The notes beneath the pieces are model-generated. The model made no database searches and was not told where the DNA came from. It was given only the letters and a program-made list of their open reading frames with translations. Positions 57,858 through 64,000 of a stretch of DNA of 64,000 bases are shown one piece after another. Every line of letters begins with the position of its first letter. Within the stretch, counting starts at the first letter, position 1. Position numbers and translations under genes: made by a program. The stretch is from Chloroflexota bacterium. Lineage in GTDB: Bacteria; Chloroflexota; Limnocylindria; P2-11E. The stretch is taken from the NCBI GenBank assembly GCA_005883625.1, contig VBDU01000073.1:1-64000 (forward strand), written 5' to 3'.

Positions 57858-58406
57858 ATGAACCGTCGCTCGTTCCTCGCGACCCTTGCGACGTCCTGCG
57901 TGGCCGTCGCCTGCGGCGGGAGCGCGGCGCCGACAGGAGGTACCGCCACGAAGTCACCGAGTCCGAGCCCCACACCCGGCCCCGCCGCGAACAAGGCGAC
58001 CGTCGAGCTCGCGAAGGGCGGCTCGTTCACGTTCACGCTGCGGCCCGACAAGGCGCCGCAGACCGTCGCGCGCTTCGCGCAGAAGTCGCGCGCCAGCTTC
58101 TACGACAACCTCACGTTCCATCGGGTCGAAGACTGGGTCGTCCAGGGCGGCGACCCGCTCGGCAACGGGACCGGGGGCGGCAAGGTGCCCTCGGAGTACA
58201 ACGACCTGCCGTTCGTCCTCGGCGCCGTCGGGATCGCGCGCGGTCAGGACCCCGCGATCAACAACGATTCGCAGTGGTTCGTCGTGAAGAAGGACTCGTC
58301 GTTCTTGAACAACCAGTACACGAACTTCGGGCTCGTGACCGCCGGGATGGACGTGATCATGGGCATCAAGATCGGCGACCGCATCAAGTCGATCAAGATC
58401 GAGTGA
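57858..58406 (+). CDS. Cyclophilin-type peptidyl-prolyl isomerase lipoprotein
   Basis: 182-aa exported cyclophilin. Twin-Arg-like MNRRSFLATL and a lipobox VACGG (Cys near 19) are followed by a Ser/Pro/Thr linker. The PPIase core has FYDNLTFHRVEDWVVQGGDP (catalytic-site Arg), GGGKVPSEYNDLPFVLGAVGIARG, INNDSQWFVVKKDSSFLNNQYTNFG and a closing KIGDRIKSIKIE. It is a folding factor at the outer face of the membrane. It overlaps the next + gene by GTGA. Confidence 0.9.
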   Translation: MNRRSFLATLATSCVAVACGGSAAPTGGTATKSPSPSPTPGPAANKATVELAKGGSFTFTLRPDKAPQTVARFAQKSRASFYDNLTFHRVEDWVVQGGDPLGNGTGGGKVPSEYNDLPFVLGAVGIARGQDPAINNDSQWFVVKKDSSFLNNQYTNFGLVTAGMDVIMGIKIGDRIKSIKIE

Positions 58407-59179
58407 CCGAGGGCGGCCCGCCGCTGACGACGCGCGGCTCGCTCGCCATCGTCGGCGCGTTCGCCTCGTTCGTCGCGCTCGCGCTGCCGCTCGACCGCGC
58501 GACCACTCCCGAGCAGCAGCTGCTCCTCTCGTTCGCGGCATGGACCTTCCTCGCGATCGCGCTCGCGCTTCAGCCGGCCGCGATCCGCGCGCAGGTCCTC
58601 GCCCTCGTCGCGCTCGCCACCGTGCTCGAGTGCGTCGGCTCGCTCCTCTGGGGCGCGTACGCGTACCGCCTCGGCAACCTTCCGCTCTACGTCCCTGCGG
58701 GCCATGGCCTCTTCTACCTGTCCGCGCTCCGCGCGGCGTCGCTGCCGTTCCTCGCGCGCCACTCGCGCGTGGTCGTCGTGACGGTGACCATGGGCGCGAC
58801 GGCCTGGATGCTTCGCGGGCTCGTCGCCGGGCCGCTGCCCGACCTGCTCGGCTTCGTCACCTGGGCGATCTTCGTCCGCTTCATCGTCCGCGGCCGTTAC
58901 CCGCTGCTCTACGCCGTGAGCTTTGCCATGACGACCGCCCTCGAGCTCTACGGCACCGCGCTCGGCATCTGGCGCTGGGCGCCGGTCCTGCCCGGGCTCA
59001 TGCTCCCCGCCGGCAACCCGCCCACCGGCATCGGCGCGGGCTACGCGGCGATGGACGCGCTCACGCGACGGCTCGTCGCACGCGCGCGAGCGGCACGGCG
59101 CGCGCCGACGACCGCAGATACAGCGGATGGCGTGGCGCGCCCGCTCGCGTCACTCCAAGACAGCGCAGCCGTCGACTGA
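58403..59179 (+). CDS. Polytopic membrane protein, unknown family
   Basis: 258 aa with about six to seven hydrophobic helices. The distinctive segment ECVGSLLWGAYAYRLGNLPLYVPAGHGLFYLSAL and FAMTTALELYGTALGIWRWAP recall uncharacterised actinobacterial membrane proteins; I do not recognise a function. GTG 58403 overlaps the cyclophilin stop. Its last 39 codons (charged and low-complexity after residue 220) overlap the convergent DUF1643 gene over 119 bp. Confidence 0.7.
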   Translation: MTEGGPPLTTRGSLAIVGAFASFVALALPLDRATTPEQQLLLSFAAWTFLAIALALQPAAIRAQVLALVALATVLECVGSLLWGAYAYRLGNLPLYVPAGHGLFYLSALRAASLPFLARHSRVVVVTVTMGATAWMLRGLVAGPLPDLLGFVTWAIFVRFIVRGRYPLLYAVSFAMTTALELYGTALGIWRWAPVLPGLMLPAGNPPTGIGAGYAAMDALTRRLVARARAARRAPTTADTADGVARPLASLQDSAAVD

Positions 59180-59549
59180 GGCGGCGCGCGAGCTCAGTGC
59201 CCCGCGAGCCGACCGCGGGATCAGCGCCCCAGGCGGCGACGACCAGCGACGCGCGGCCCGCGGCCCGCGCCAGGTGCGCGACGTTCTCCGGACCGACGGG
59301 GTCGCGCGTGTACCGCAGGCGGCGGGGGTCCGTCGCACGGAGCGCGAACAGGTTCACGACCTCGATCCCGCCGTAGCCCCAGCGCCGGGCGAAGCCGATG
59401 CAGCGGCGGATCGTCGGGTCGTCGCGCCGCGCGTCGGCCGTCGAGGGATTGAGCATCACGAACGCGACGACCGGCAGGGAGCGCTCCCAGCGCCGCCAGA
59501 GCCGATAGCGGTACCGACCATCGCGGCTGAAGACCGCGCCCCCGGTCAC
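59061..59549 (-). CDS. DUF1643 family protein
   Basis: 162 aa: FSRDGRYRYRLWRRWERSLPVVAFVMLNPSTADARRDDPTIRRCIGFARRWGYGGIEVVNLFALRATDP covers the typical DUF1643 core (about 5-75), with LGVTRAGAPRHPLYL near the end. The function is unknown; members are scattered among bacteria and phages, and the LNPSTAD motif may be catalytic. GTG 59549 overlaps the M20 peptidase stop by GTGA. Confidence 0.88.
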   Translation of the reverse strand: MTGGAVFSRDGRYRYRLWRRWERSLPVVAFVMLNPSTADARRDDPTIRRCIGFARRWGYGGIEVVNLFALRATDPRRLRYTRDPVGPENVAHLARAAGRASLVVAAWGADPAVGSRGTELARRLSRRLRCLGVTRAGAPRHPLYLRSSARAVPLARVRRAVA

Positions 59550-60886
59550 GCGAGGAAGCCTCGCGCGATCTGCACCCAGAGCTCGGTCGAGAGGCGCAGC
59601 GACTCCTGGTCGACGTGCTCGTCGTTGCCGTGGAACATGCTGAAGAGCTTGTCGAACGGGATTCGTTCGCTCATGAGCCCGAACCCGTACCCGACCACCC
59701 CCTCCGGCCGTAGGAAGCGCGCGTCGGTCGCCGCCGGGAAGATGTAGGGGACGAGCCGCGCGTCCGGCACGAGCTTCGCGGAGACCTGGGCGATGACCTC
59801 GTAGAGCGGCGTGTTCGTCGGCGAGACGGTCGCCGCGCGGTCGATCTCGCGGACGATCTCGCACTCGCGCCAGAGGTCTCCGATCGCGTGCGCGAGCATC
59901 CGGTGCACGTCGTCCCGCGACTCTCCGGGCAGCTTGCGGATGTCCACCTGGATCTCCGCGGTGTCCGCGATGACGTTGATCTTCACGCCGCCGTGCAGCA
60001 CCGTAGGCGCGATCGTCGTGTGGGTACAGCCGTGGATGAAGCGCGCGATCCCGACCGGCAGCGTCGGAAGCACACGCTCGAGCACGCGCGCGCTCGTGAG
60101 TGCGCGCCGCGCCGGCCAGGAGAGCCCGGCGCCCTCCACGAAGAGTCGCCACACCTCGTGGATCCGCGCCGGGGGCCGGAAGATCGCAAGCCGGTGGACG
60201 ATCTCTGCCGCCTTGACGACGGCGTTGTCCGTGCCGTAGGGCATCGACGCGTGCGCTGGCGAGCCCTTCACGCGAAGCAGGAGCCCCGCGCCGCCCTTCT
60301 CCGCGACCATGATCGGCAGTCGCGGCCCGCCGCGACCGAACGGCAGGCGCGCGCCGCCCATCTCCGTGATCACGTAGTCGGTCTTGATCGCGTCCGGCTC
60401 GTGCGCGACGAGCCACTCCACGCCGTACACGCCGGCCGCCTCCTCGTCGGCGACCGCGGCGTACACGAGCGTCCCGCGCGGCCGGAAACCGCTCGCCAGC
60501 AGCCGTCGCAGCGCGACGGCCATGGAAGCGGTGAGATTCAGCATGTCCACGGCGCCGCGTCCCCAGACGACGCCGTCCTCGAGCGTCGCCGCGAACGGAT
60601 CGTGCGTCCACCCGTCCGGGTTCACCGGCACCACGTCGGTATGTCCCATGAGGAGCAGGCTCGGCGCCTTCGGGTCGCTCCCCTCGAGCCGCACGACCAG
60701 GCTTTCGCGGCCGGGCAGCGCGGCGAACCGGCGCAGCGTGACGCCCGGCGCGTGGAGGTAGTCCTCGAGAAGATCCGCGCTGCGGGACTCGTGGCCGGAC
60801 TCGGGCGTCCCGTCGTTCACGCATTCGTTGCGGATGAGCCGCTGGAGAAGGTCGGTGACCTCGGCGGTGGGATCGGCGGCCACCAT
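59546..60886 (-). CDS. M20-family metallopeptidase
   Basis: Di-zinc exopeptidase or amidohydrolase, 446 aa. Metal ligands are in LLMGHTDVVPVNPDGW, WGRGAVDMLN (bridging Asp) and AVADEEAAGVYGVEW (general base Glu-Glu), with a dimerisation domain from about 195 (EKGGAGLLLRVKGSPAHASMPYG) and the last ligand His in FHGNDEHVDQESL. It belongs to the ArgE/DapE/CPG2 group; the substrate is not predictable. ATG 60886, with GTG 60889 as alternative. It lies 13 bp after the aspartase/fumarase gene. Confidence 0.92.
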   Translation of the reverse strand: MVAADPTAEVTDLLQRLIRNECVNDGTPESGHESRSADLLEDYLHAPGVTLRRFAALPGRESLVVRLEGSDPKAPSLLLMGHTDVVPVNPDGWTHDPFAATLEDGVVWGRGAVDMLNLTASMAVALRRLLASGFRPRGTLVYAAVADEEAAGVYGVEWLVAHEPDAIKTDYVITEMGGARLPFGRGGPRLPIMVAEKGGAGLLLRVKGSPAHASMPYGTDNAVVKAAEIVHRLAIFRPPARIHEVWRLFVEGAGLSWPARRALTSARVLERVLPTLPVGIARFIHGCTHTTIAPTVLHGGVKINVIADTAEIQVDIRKLPGESRDDVHRMLAHAIGDLWRECEIVREIDRAATVSPTNTPLYEVIAQVSAKLVPDARLVPYIFPAATDARFLRPEGVVGYGFGLMSERIPFDKLFSMFHGNDEHVDQESLRLSTELWVQIARGFLA

Positions 60887-60899
60887 CACGCGGCCGCGG

Positions 60900-62339
60900 T
60901 CACTCCTGCACGCCGCCTTTCGTCATCGGGAGCGGATCGAGGATGCGTCGCAGGTCCGCCTCCGGCATGACCTTCTCCTCGAGCGCGACGTCGAGGAGCG
61001 AGCGCCGCTCCCCGAGGGCGCGCTTCGCGAGCGCGGCGGCCCGCGCGTAGGTGATGTGCGGCGACAGCGCCGTGACGAGGAGCGACGGGCTCGCGTCGAT
61101 CAGCTCCTTCGCGCGATGCTCGTCCACGCGCATCCCCTCGACGCACTTTGTGCGCAGCTGCCGCACCGCGTTCGTGAGGATCGTCGCCGAGAAGCAGACC
61201 GCGTAGTTGATCCCCGGCATCATCACGTTGAGCTCGAGCTGTCCGGCCTGCGCGCCCCACGCGACCGTCGTGTCGTTCCCGATGACCTGGAAACAGACCT
61301 GGTTCACCATCTCCGCGATCGCGGGGTTCACCTTGCCCGGCATGATCGAGGAGCCCGGCTGGACCGCCGGAATCGAGATCTCGCCGAAGCCGGTCCGCGG
61401 GCCCGACACGAGCAGCCGGATGTCGTTGCAGATGCTCGACACCTCGATCGCCGCGGTGCGCATCCCGCTCGAGATGCGGACGAACGGCGCCATCGACTGC
61501 ATCGCGTAGAAGAGGTTCTTCGCCGGGGCGATCGGTTCGCCGTACTCGTGCGCGAGCAGCTCGCACACGCGCTTGCTGAACGCCGGATCGACGTTCAGGC
61601 CCGTCCCCACCGCGCTCCCGCCGATGCCGAGCTCCATGAGCTCGGTCCGCCCTGCCCGCAGCCGTGCGGACGCGCCGCGCACGCGGTCCGCCCATCCCGA
61701 GAACTCCTGCCCGAACGTGACCGGCACCGCGTCCTGCAGGTGCGTGCGGCCCGGCTTCACGACACCGGCGTACTGCTTCGCCTTCTCGTCGATCGCGCTC
61801 GCGAGCTTGTCCAGCTCCTCGCAGAGCGGCTTCGTCAGCTCGAGCGCGGCGAGGCGCATTGCCGTCGGCGTTGCGTCGTTCGTCGACTGCGCCATGTTCA
61901 CGTCATCGTTCGGGTTCACGTGCTCGTACGTGCCGAGCCCCCCGCCGCAGATCTGGTTAGCGCGATTGGCGATGACCTCGTTCACGTTCATGTGGAACGA
62001 GACACCGGCACCCGAGTGGAAGACATCGACAACGAATTGATCCACGTGCTTCCCCTCGAGGATCTCGTTGCACGCTCGGATGATCGCGTCGCGTTTCTTC
62101 GCGTCCAAACGTCCGCTGACGCCGCCGTTCGCGACCGCGGCGACGCGTTTGATGCGAACGAACGCCCGTATGAACGCGGGAAAGGCGCGATACCCGCTGA
62201 TCGGATAGTTCTCGATCGCTCGCTGGGTCTGCGCGCCCCACAGGGCGTCGGCGGGGACGTCGATCTCGCCGAGCGTGTCACGCTCCCTCCGAGTGCTCCG
62301 TCCGGGGGGCTGCGCCCCCCGAGGACCCCCCCCGATCAC
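60900..62339 (-). CDS. Aspartate ammonia-lyase / class II fumarase family
   Basis: Lyase of the fumarase/aspartase superfamily, about 460-479 aa. GAQTQRAIENYPISGYR, MNVNEVIANRANQI, VNPNDDVNMAQSTND, KPGRTHLQDAVPVTFGQEF, and the signature GSSIMPGKVNPAIAEMVNQV. The segment DQFVVDVFHSGAGVSFHMN leans to aspartase over fumarase. The start is unclear: GTG 62339 lies in a short tandem repeat and would translate a GC palindrome. A GGAGG at 62290..62286 points to a start near 62276, but only ACG stands there in frame. Confidence 0.85.
   Translation of the reverse strand: MIGGGPRGAQPPGRSTRRERDTLGEIDVPADALWGAQTQRAIENYPISGYRAFPAFIRAFVRIKRVAAVANGGVSGRLDAKKRDAIIRACNEILEGKHVDQFVVDVFHSGAGVSFHMNVNEVIANRANQICGGGLGTYEHVNPNDDVNMAQSTNDATPTAMRLAALELTKPLCEELDKLASAIDEKAKQYAGVVKPGRTHLQDAVPVTFGQEFSGWADRVRGASARLRAGRTELMELGIGGSAVGTGLNVDPAFSKRVCELLAHEYGEPIAPAKNLFYAMQSMAPFVRISSGMRTAAIEVSSICNDIRLLVSGPRTGFGEISIPAVQPGSSIMPGKVNPAIAEMVNQVCFQVIGNDTTVAWGAQAGQLELNVMMPGINYAVCFSATILTNAVRQLRTKCVEGMRVDEHRAKELIDASPSLLVTALSPHITYARAAALAKRALGERRSLLDVALEEKVMPEADLRRILDPLPMTKGGVQE
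62303..62321. repeat. Perfect GC hairpin upstream of the aspartase-like gene
   Basis: CGGGGGGC-TGC-GCCCCCCG, 8-bp perfect arms, in a divergent intergenic region. Confidence 0.7.
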
Positions 62340-62381
62340 CCAGGACCCCCCGCGATCACCCAGGACCCGCCCCGATCACGA
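62322..62381. repeat. Three 20-bp tandem repeats
   Basis: Three near-identical units of AGGACCCCCCnCGATCACCC type lie between the GC hairpin and the -10 region of the oxidoreductase gene. Each carries a minus-strand GTGATC, so three alternative GTG codons in three frames face the aspartase-like gene. Confidence 0.75.
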
Positions 62382-62384
62382 AGT

Positions 62385-62390
62385 TACAAT
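62385..62390 (+). promoter_or_regulatory. Possible -10 box of the oxidoreductase gene
   Basis: TACAAT (5 of 6 to TATAAT) lies 12 nt upstream of GTG 62403, implying a very short leader. No good -35 and no Shine-Dalgarno sequence are visible. Confidence 0.35.
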
Positions 62391-62402
62391 AGTCATTCCG
62401 AC

Positions 62403-64000
62403 GTGCAGAAGAACCAGTTGACTTGGATGATCGGAGAACCCCAGGGAAGCGGCATCAACGCATCCGCCGAAGTGTTCGCGAAGGCCTGCTCGCGCGCCGG
62501 GCTGCGCATCTACGCGAACATCGAGTACCACTCGAACATCATGGGGAAGCACTCCTTTTATCGCGTTCGCGTGGGCGACGAGGACGTGCGCTCGTACCGG
62601 GACAAGACCGACATCCTCGTCGCGCTCGATCACGAGACGCTCGCCGGCGACGGCGATCACCGCCGCTGGCCGACGCACTACGGCCACCTCCACGAGGTGA
62701 ACGAGGGCGGCGGCGTCATCTACGACGGCGAGATCGGCTTCGACATCGCCGGGGGGCGGACTGATCTCCATTTCCGCGCCGTCCCCTTCATGGAGCTCAT
62801 CAAGAAGGCCCTCGAGGAGGTCGGCAAGGGCGAGCAGGCGCGGCGCTACGAGGTCATGAAGAACACCGTCGGCCTCGGCGCGTCCCTGGCGCTCTGCGAT
62901 TACCCGTTCGACCTCGTCGCCGAGGTCATCCGCTCGCAGTTCAAGGGCAAGCGCTCCGAGGTCGGCGAGCTCAACGTGCGCGCCGCGCGCCTCGCGTTCG
63001 AGTACGTGAAGGAGCACTTCGACACCTCGAAATTTCCCTACACGCTGAAGCCGTATCCGGAGCCCAAGGCGCGGATCGTCGCGAAGGGCTACGAGATCCA
63101 CGCGATCGCGAAGCTCAAGGCGGGCTGCGCGTTCCAGACCTACTACCCCATCTCTCCGGCGACGGACGAGAGCGTCTTCCTCGAGCGGCAGCAGCGCGAC
63201 TACAACCTCCTCGTCGTGCAGTGCGAGGACGAGATCAGCTCGATCAACATGGCCGTGGGTGCGGCGCACATGGGCGTGCGCGCCTCGACCGCGACGAGCG
63301 GTCCGGGCTTCGCGCTCATGGTCGAGGGCATCGGCTTCGCCTCGATCACGGAGGCGCCCGGGCCCGTGCTCATCCTCTACCAGCGCGGTGGCCCGTCGAC
63401 GGGCATGCCGACGCGCCAGGAGCAGGGCGACCTCCAGTTCGCGCTGCACCCCGCCCAGGGGGACTTCCCGCACCTCGTCATCGCCCCCGGCGACCTGCGC
63501 GAGTGCTACCAGGACACCTTCTCCGCCTTCAACTGGGCGGAGCGCTACCAGATGCCGATCATCGTGCTCTCGGACAAGAAGCTCGCATCGGTCTACACGA
63601 CGATCGACAAGCTCGAGCTCATGTACGACCAGATCGACCGTGGCGAGATCTTCACGGGGAGCGAGTGGACGCCGGTCGCGGCGAAGGGCCCGAACGACCA
63701 GGGGACCCAGGCGCCCGGCCACAACGGGAACGGACACAAGCTCGACCTCGCGAACGTGAAGGAGTACCTCCGCTACGCGCTCACCGACGACGGCATCTCG
63801 CCGCGCTCGCGGCCGGGCGTGAAGGGCGGCCGCTTCTGGGCGACGACCGACGAGCACGACCCCGACGGGCACATCACCGAAGGCGTCGAGATGCGCATGG
63901 CGATGATGGAAAAGCGGATGGGCAAGCTCGCGCTCGTGGCGAAGGCCATCCCGCGGGACCAGCAGTACTTCCTCCACGGGCCGAAGGACGCCGAGCTCAC
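62403..64000 (+). CDS. korA: 2-oxoacid:acceptor oxidoreductase, fused gamma-alpha subunit (KorA-like), partial
   Basis: Subunit of a ferredoxin-dependent 2-oxoacid (probably 2-oxoglutarate) oxidoreductase, open to the right edge (532 codons). Residues 1-190 or so are the gamma domain (WMIGEPQGSGINASAEVFAKAC, EYHSNIMGKHSFYRVRVGD). The rest is the alpha domain (AGCAFQTYYPISPATDESVFLE, TSGPGFALMVEGIGFASITEAP, LYQRGGPSTGMPTRQEQGDLQFA). The GPSTGMPT-QEQGDL motif is typical of KorA. GTG 62403 or ATG 62427 starts it. A beta (TPP) subunit gene is expected just beyond the window. Confidence 0.93.
   Translation, partial: MQKNQLTWMIGEPQGSGINASAEVFAKACSRAGLRIYANIEYHSNIMGKHSFYRVRVGDEDVRSYRDKTDILVALDHETLAGDGDHRRWPTHYGHLHEVNEGGGVIYDGEIGFDIAGGRTDLHFRAVPFMELIKKALEEVGKGEQARRYEVMKNTVGLGASLALCDYPFDLVAEVIRSQFKGKRSEVGELNVRAARLAFEYVKEHFDTSKFPYTLKPYPEPKARIVAKGYEIHAIAKLKAGCAFQTYYPISPATDESVFLERQQRDYNLLVVQCEDEISSINMAVGAAHMGVRASTATSGPGFALMVEGIGFASITEAPGPVLILYQRGGPSTGMPTRQEQGDLQFALHPAQGDFPHLVIAPGDLRECYQDTFSAFNWAERYQMPIIVLSDKKLASVYTTIDKLELMYDQIDRGEIFTGSEWTPVAAKGPNDQGTQAPGHNGNGHKLDLANVKEYLRYALTDDGISPRSRPGVKGGRFWATTDEHDPDGHITEGVEMRMAMMEKRMGKLALVAKAIPRDQQYFLHGPKDAEL

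Noticed and set aside
1..64000. CRISPR arrays, rRNA genes and insertion sequences.
   Set aside because: No spaced direct repeats, no rRNA signatures, and no transposase-like protein with terminal inverted repeats were found on either strand.

Overview
A high-GC (about 70% by eye), gene-dense bacterial chromosome segment. Almost every gene lies on the minus strand, in long operons whose members usually overlap by 1 or 4 nt (NTGA or TGATG junctions). No phage, insertion sequence or CRISPR array is visible, and no stretch over 300 bp lacks a gene. Gene content and order (der-plsY-gpsA, scpA-scpB-rluB-cmk-plsC, aroE-aroC-aroKB-aroQ-efp-xseAB, nickel superoxide dismutase, a gas vesicle cluster, CAP-domain secreted proteins, a free-living style housekeeping set) suggest a Chloroflexota or related terrestrial/aquatic high-GC lineage. 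That placement is inference; no rRNA is present to fix it.

Layout. 1-6.2 kb: amidohydrolase (cut by the window edge), pcm, rhodanese, HAD hydrolase, two small unknowns, a peroxiredoxin with an in-frame UGA exactly at its peroxidatic cysteine (probable selenoprotein), and a large secreted CAP/Ig-like protein. 6.3-8.4 kb: a Lys-rich micro-ORF beside an excisionase-type HTH gene, an Fe-S uracil-DNA glycosylase, a LAGLIDADG endonuclease gene and tRNA-Pro(GGG). 8.4-16.5 kb: one apparent operon reading sodN-sodX-yggX-like-gvpF-gvpG-gvpL-gvpS-gvpL2-gvpK-gvpJ-gvpA-histidine kinase-receiver/histidine kinase. It links superoxide defence, gas vesicles and two-component signalling. 16.5-28.2 kb: lipoprotein, gpsA, plsY, der, ispH, pfk (the only + gene here), then plsC, cmk, rluB, a tandemly duplicated scpB, scpA, HD protein and M50 protease. 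28.3-34.8 kb: Ku, nucleoside salvage (pdp, punA), nadK, tlyA, an alpha/beta hydrolase and a second CAP protein. 34.9-42.5 kb: xseB, xseA, efp, the shikimate genes, mltG and ruvX. 42.6-52.5 kb: baseplate-J-like protein, PilM/FtsA-like ATPase, alaS, membrane proteins, mnmA, IscU-like protein and iscS. 52.6-64 kb: YcaQ-like protein, class A beta-lactamase-like protein, aspS, hisS, cyclophilin, DUF1643 protein, M20 peptidase, aspartase/fumarase and the start of a 2-oxoacid:ferredoxin oxidoreductase alpha subunit.

Most notable: (i) the UGA-containing peroxiredoxin with a 40-nt hairpin starting 4 nt after the UGA; (ii) several genes with no usable ATG/GTG/TTG where ATA, ATC or CTG sits at the right place, twice behind a perfect Shine-Dalgarno sequence (alaS, scpB); (iii) a perfect 401-bp tandem duplication that removes the scpB stop codon; (iv) a family of G/C-run palindromes at gene junctions and inside coding frames, including der; (v) the sod-gvp-kinase operon, whose gvpF carries an apparent internal deletion.
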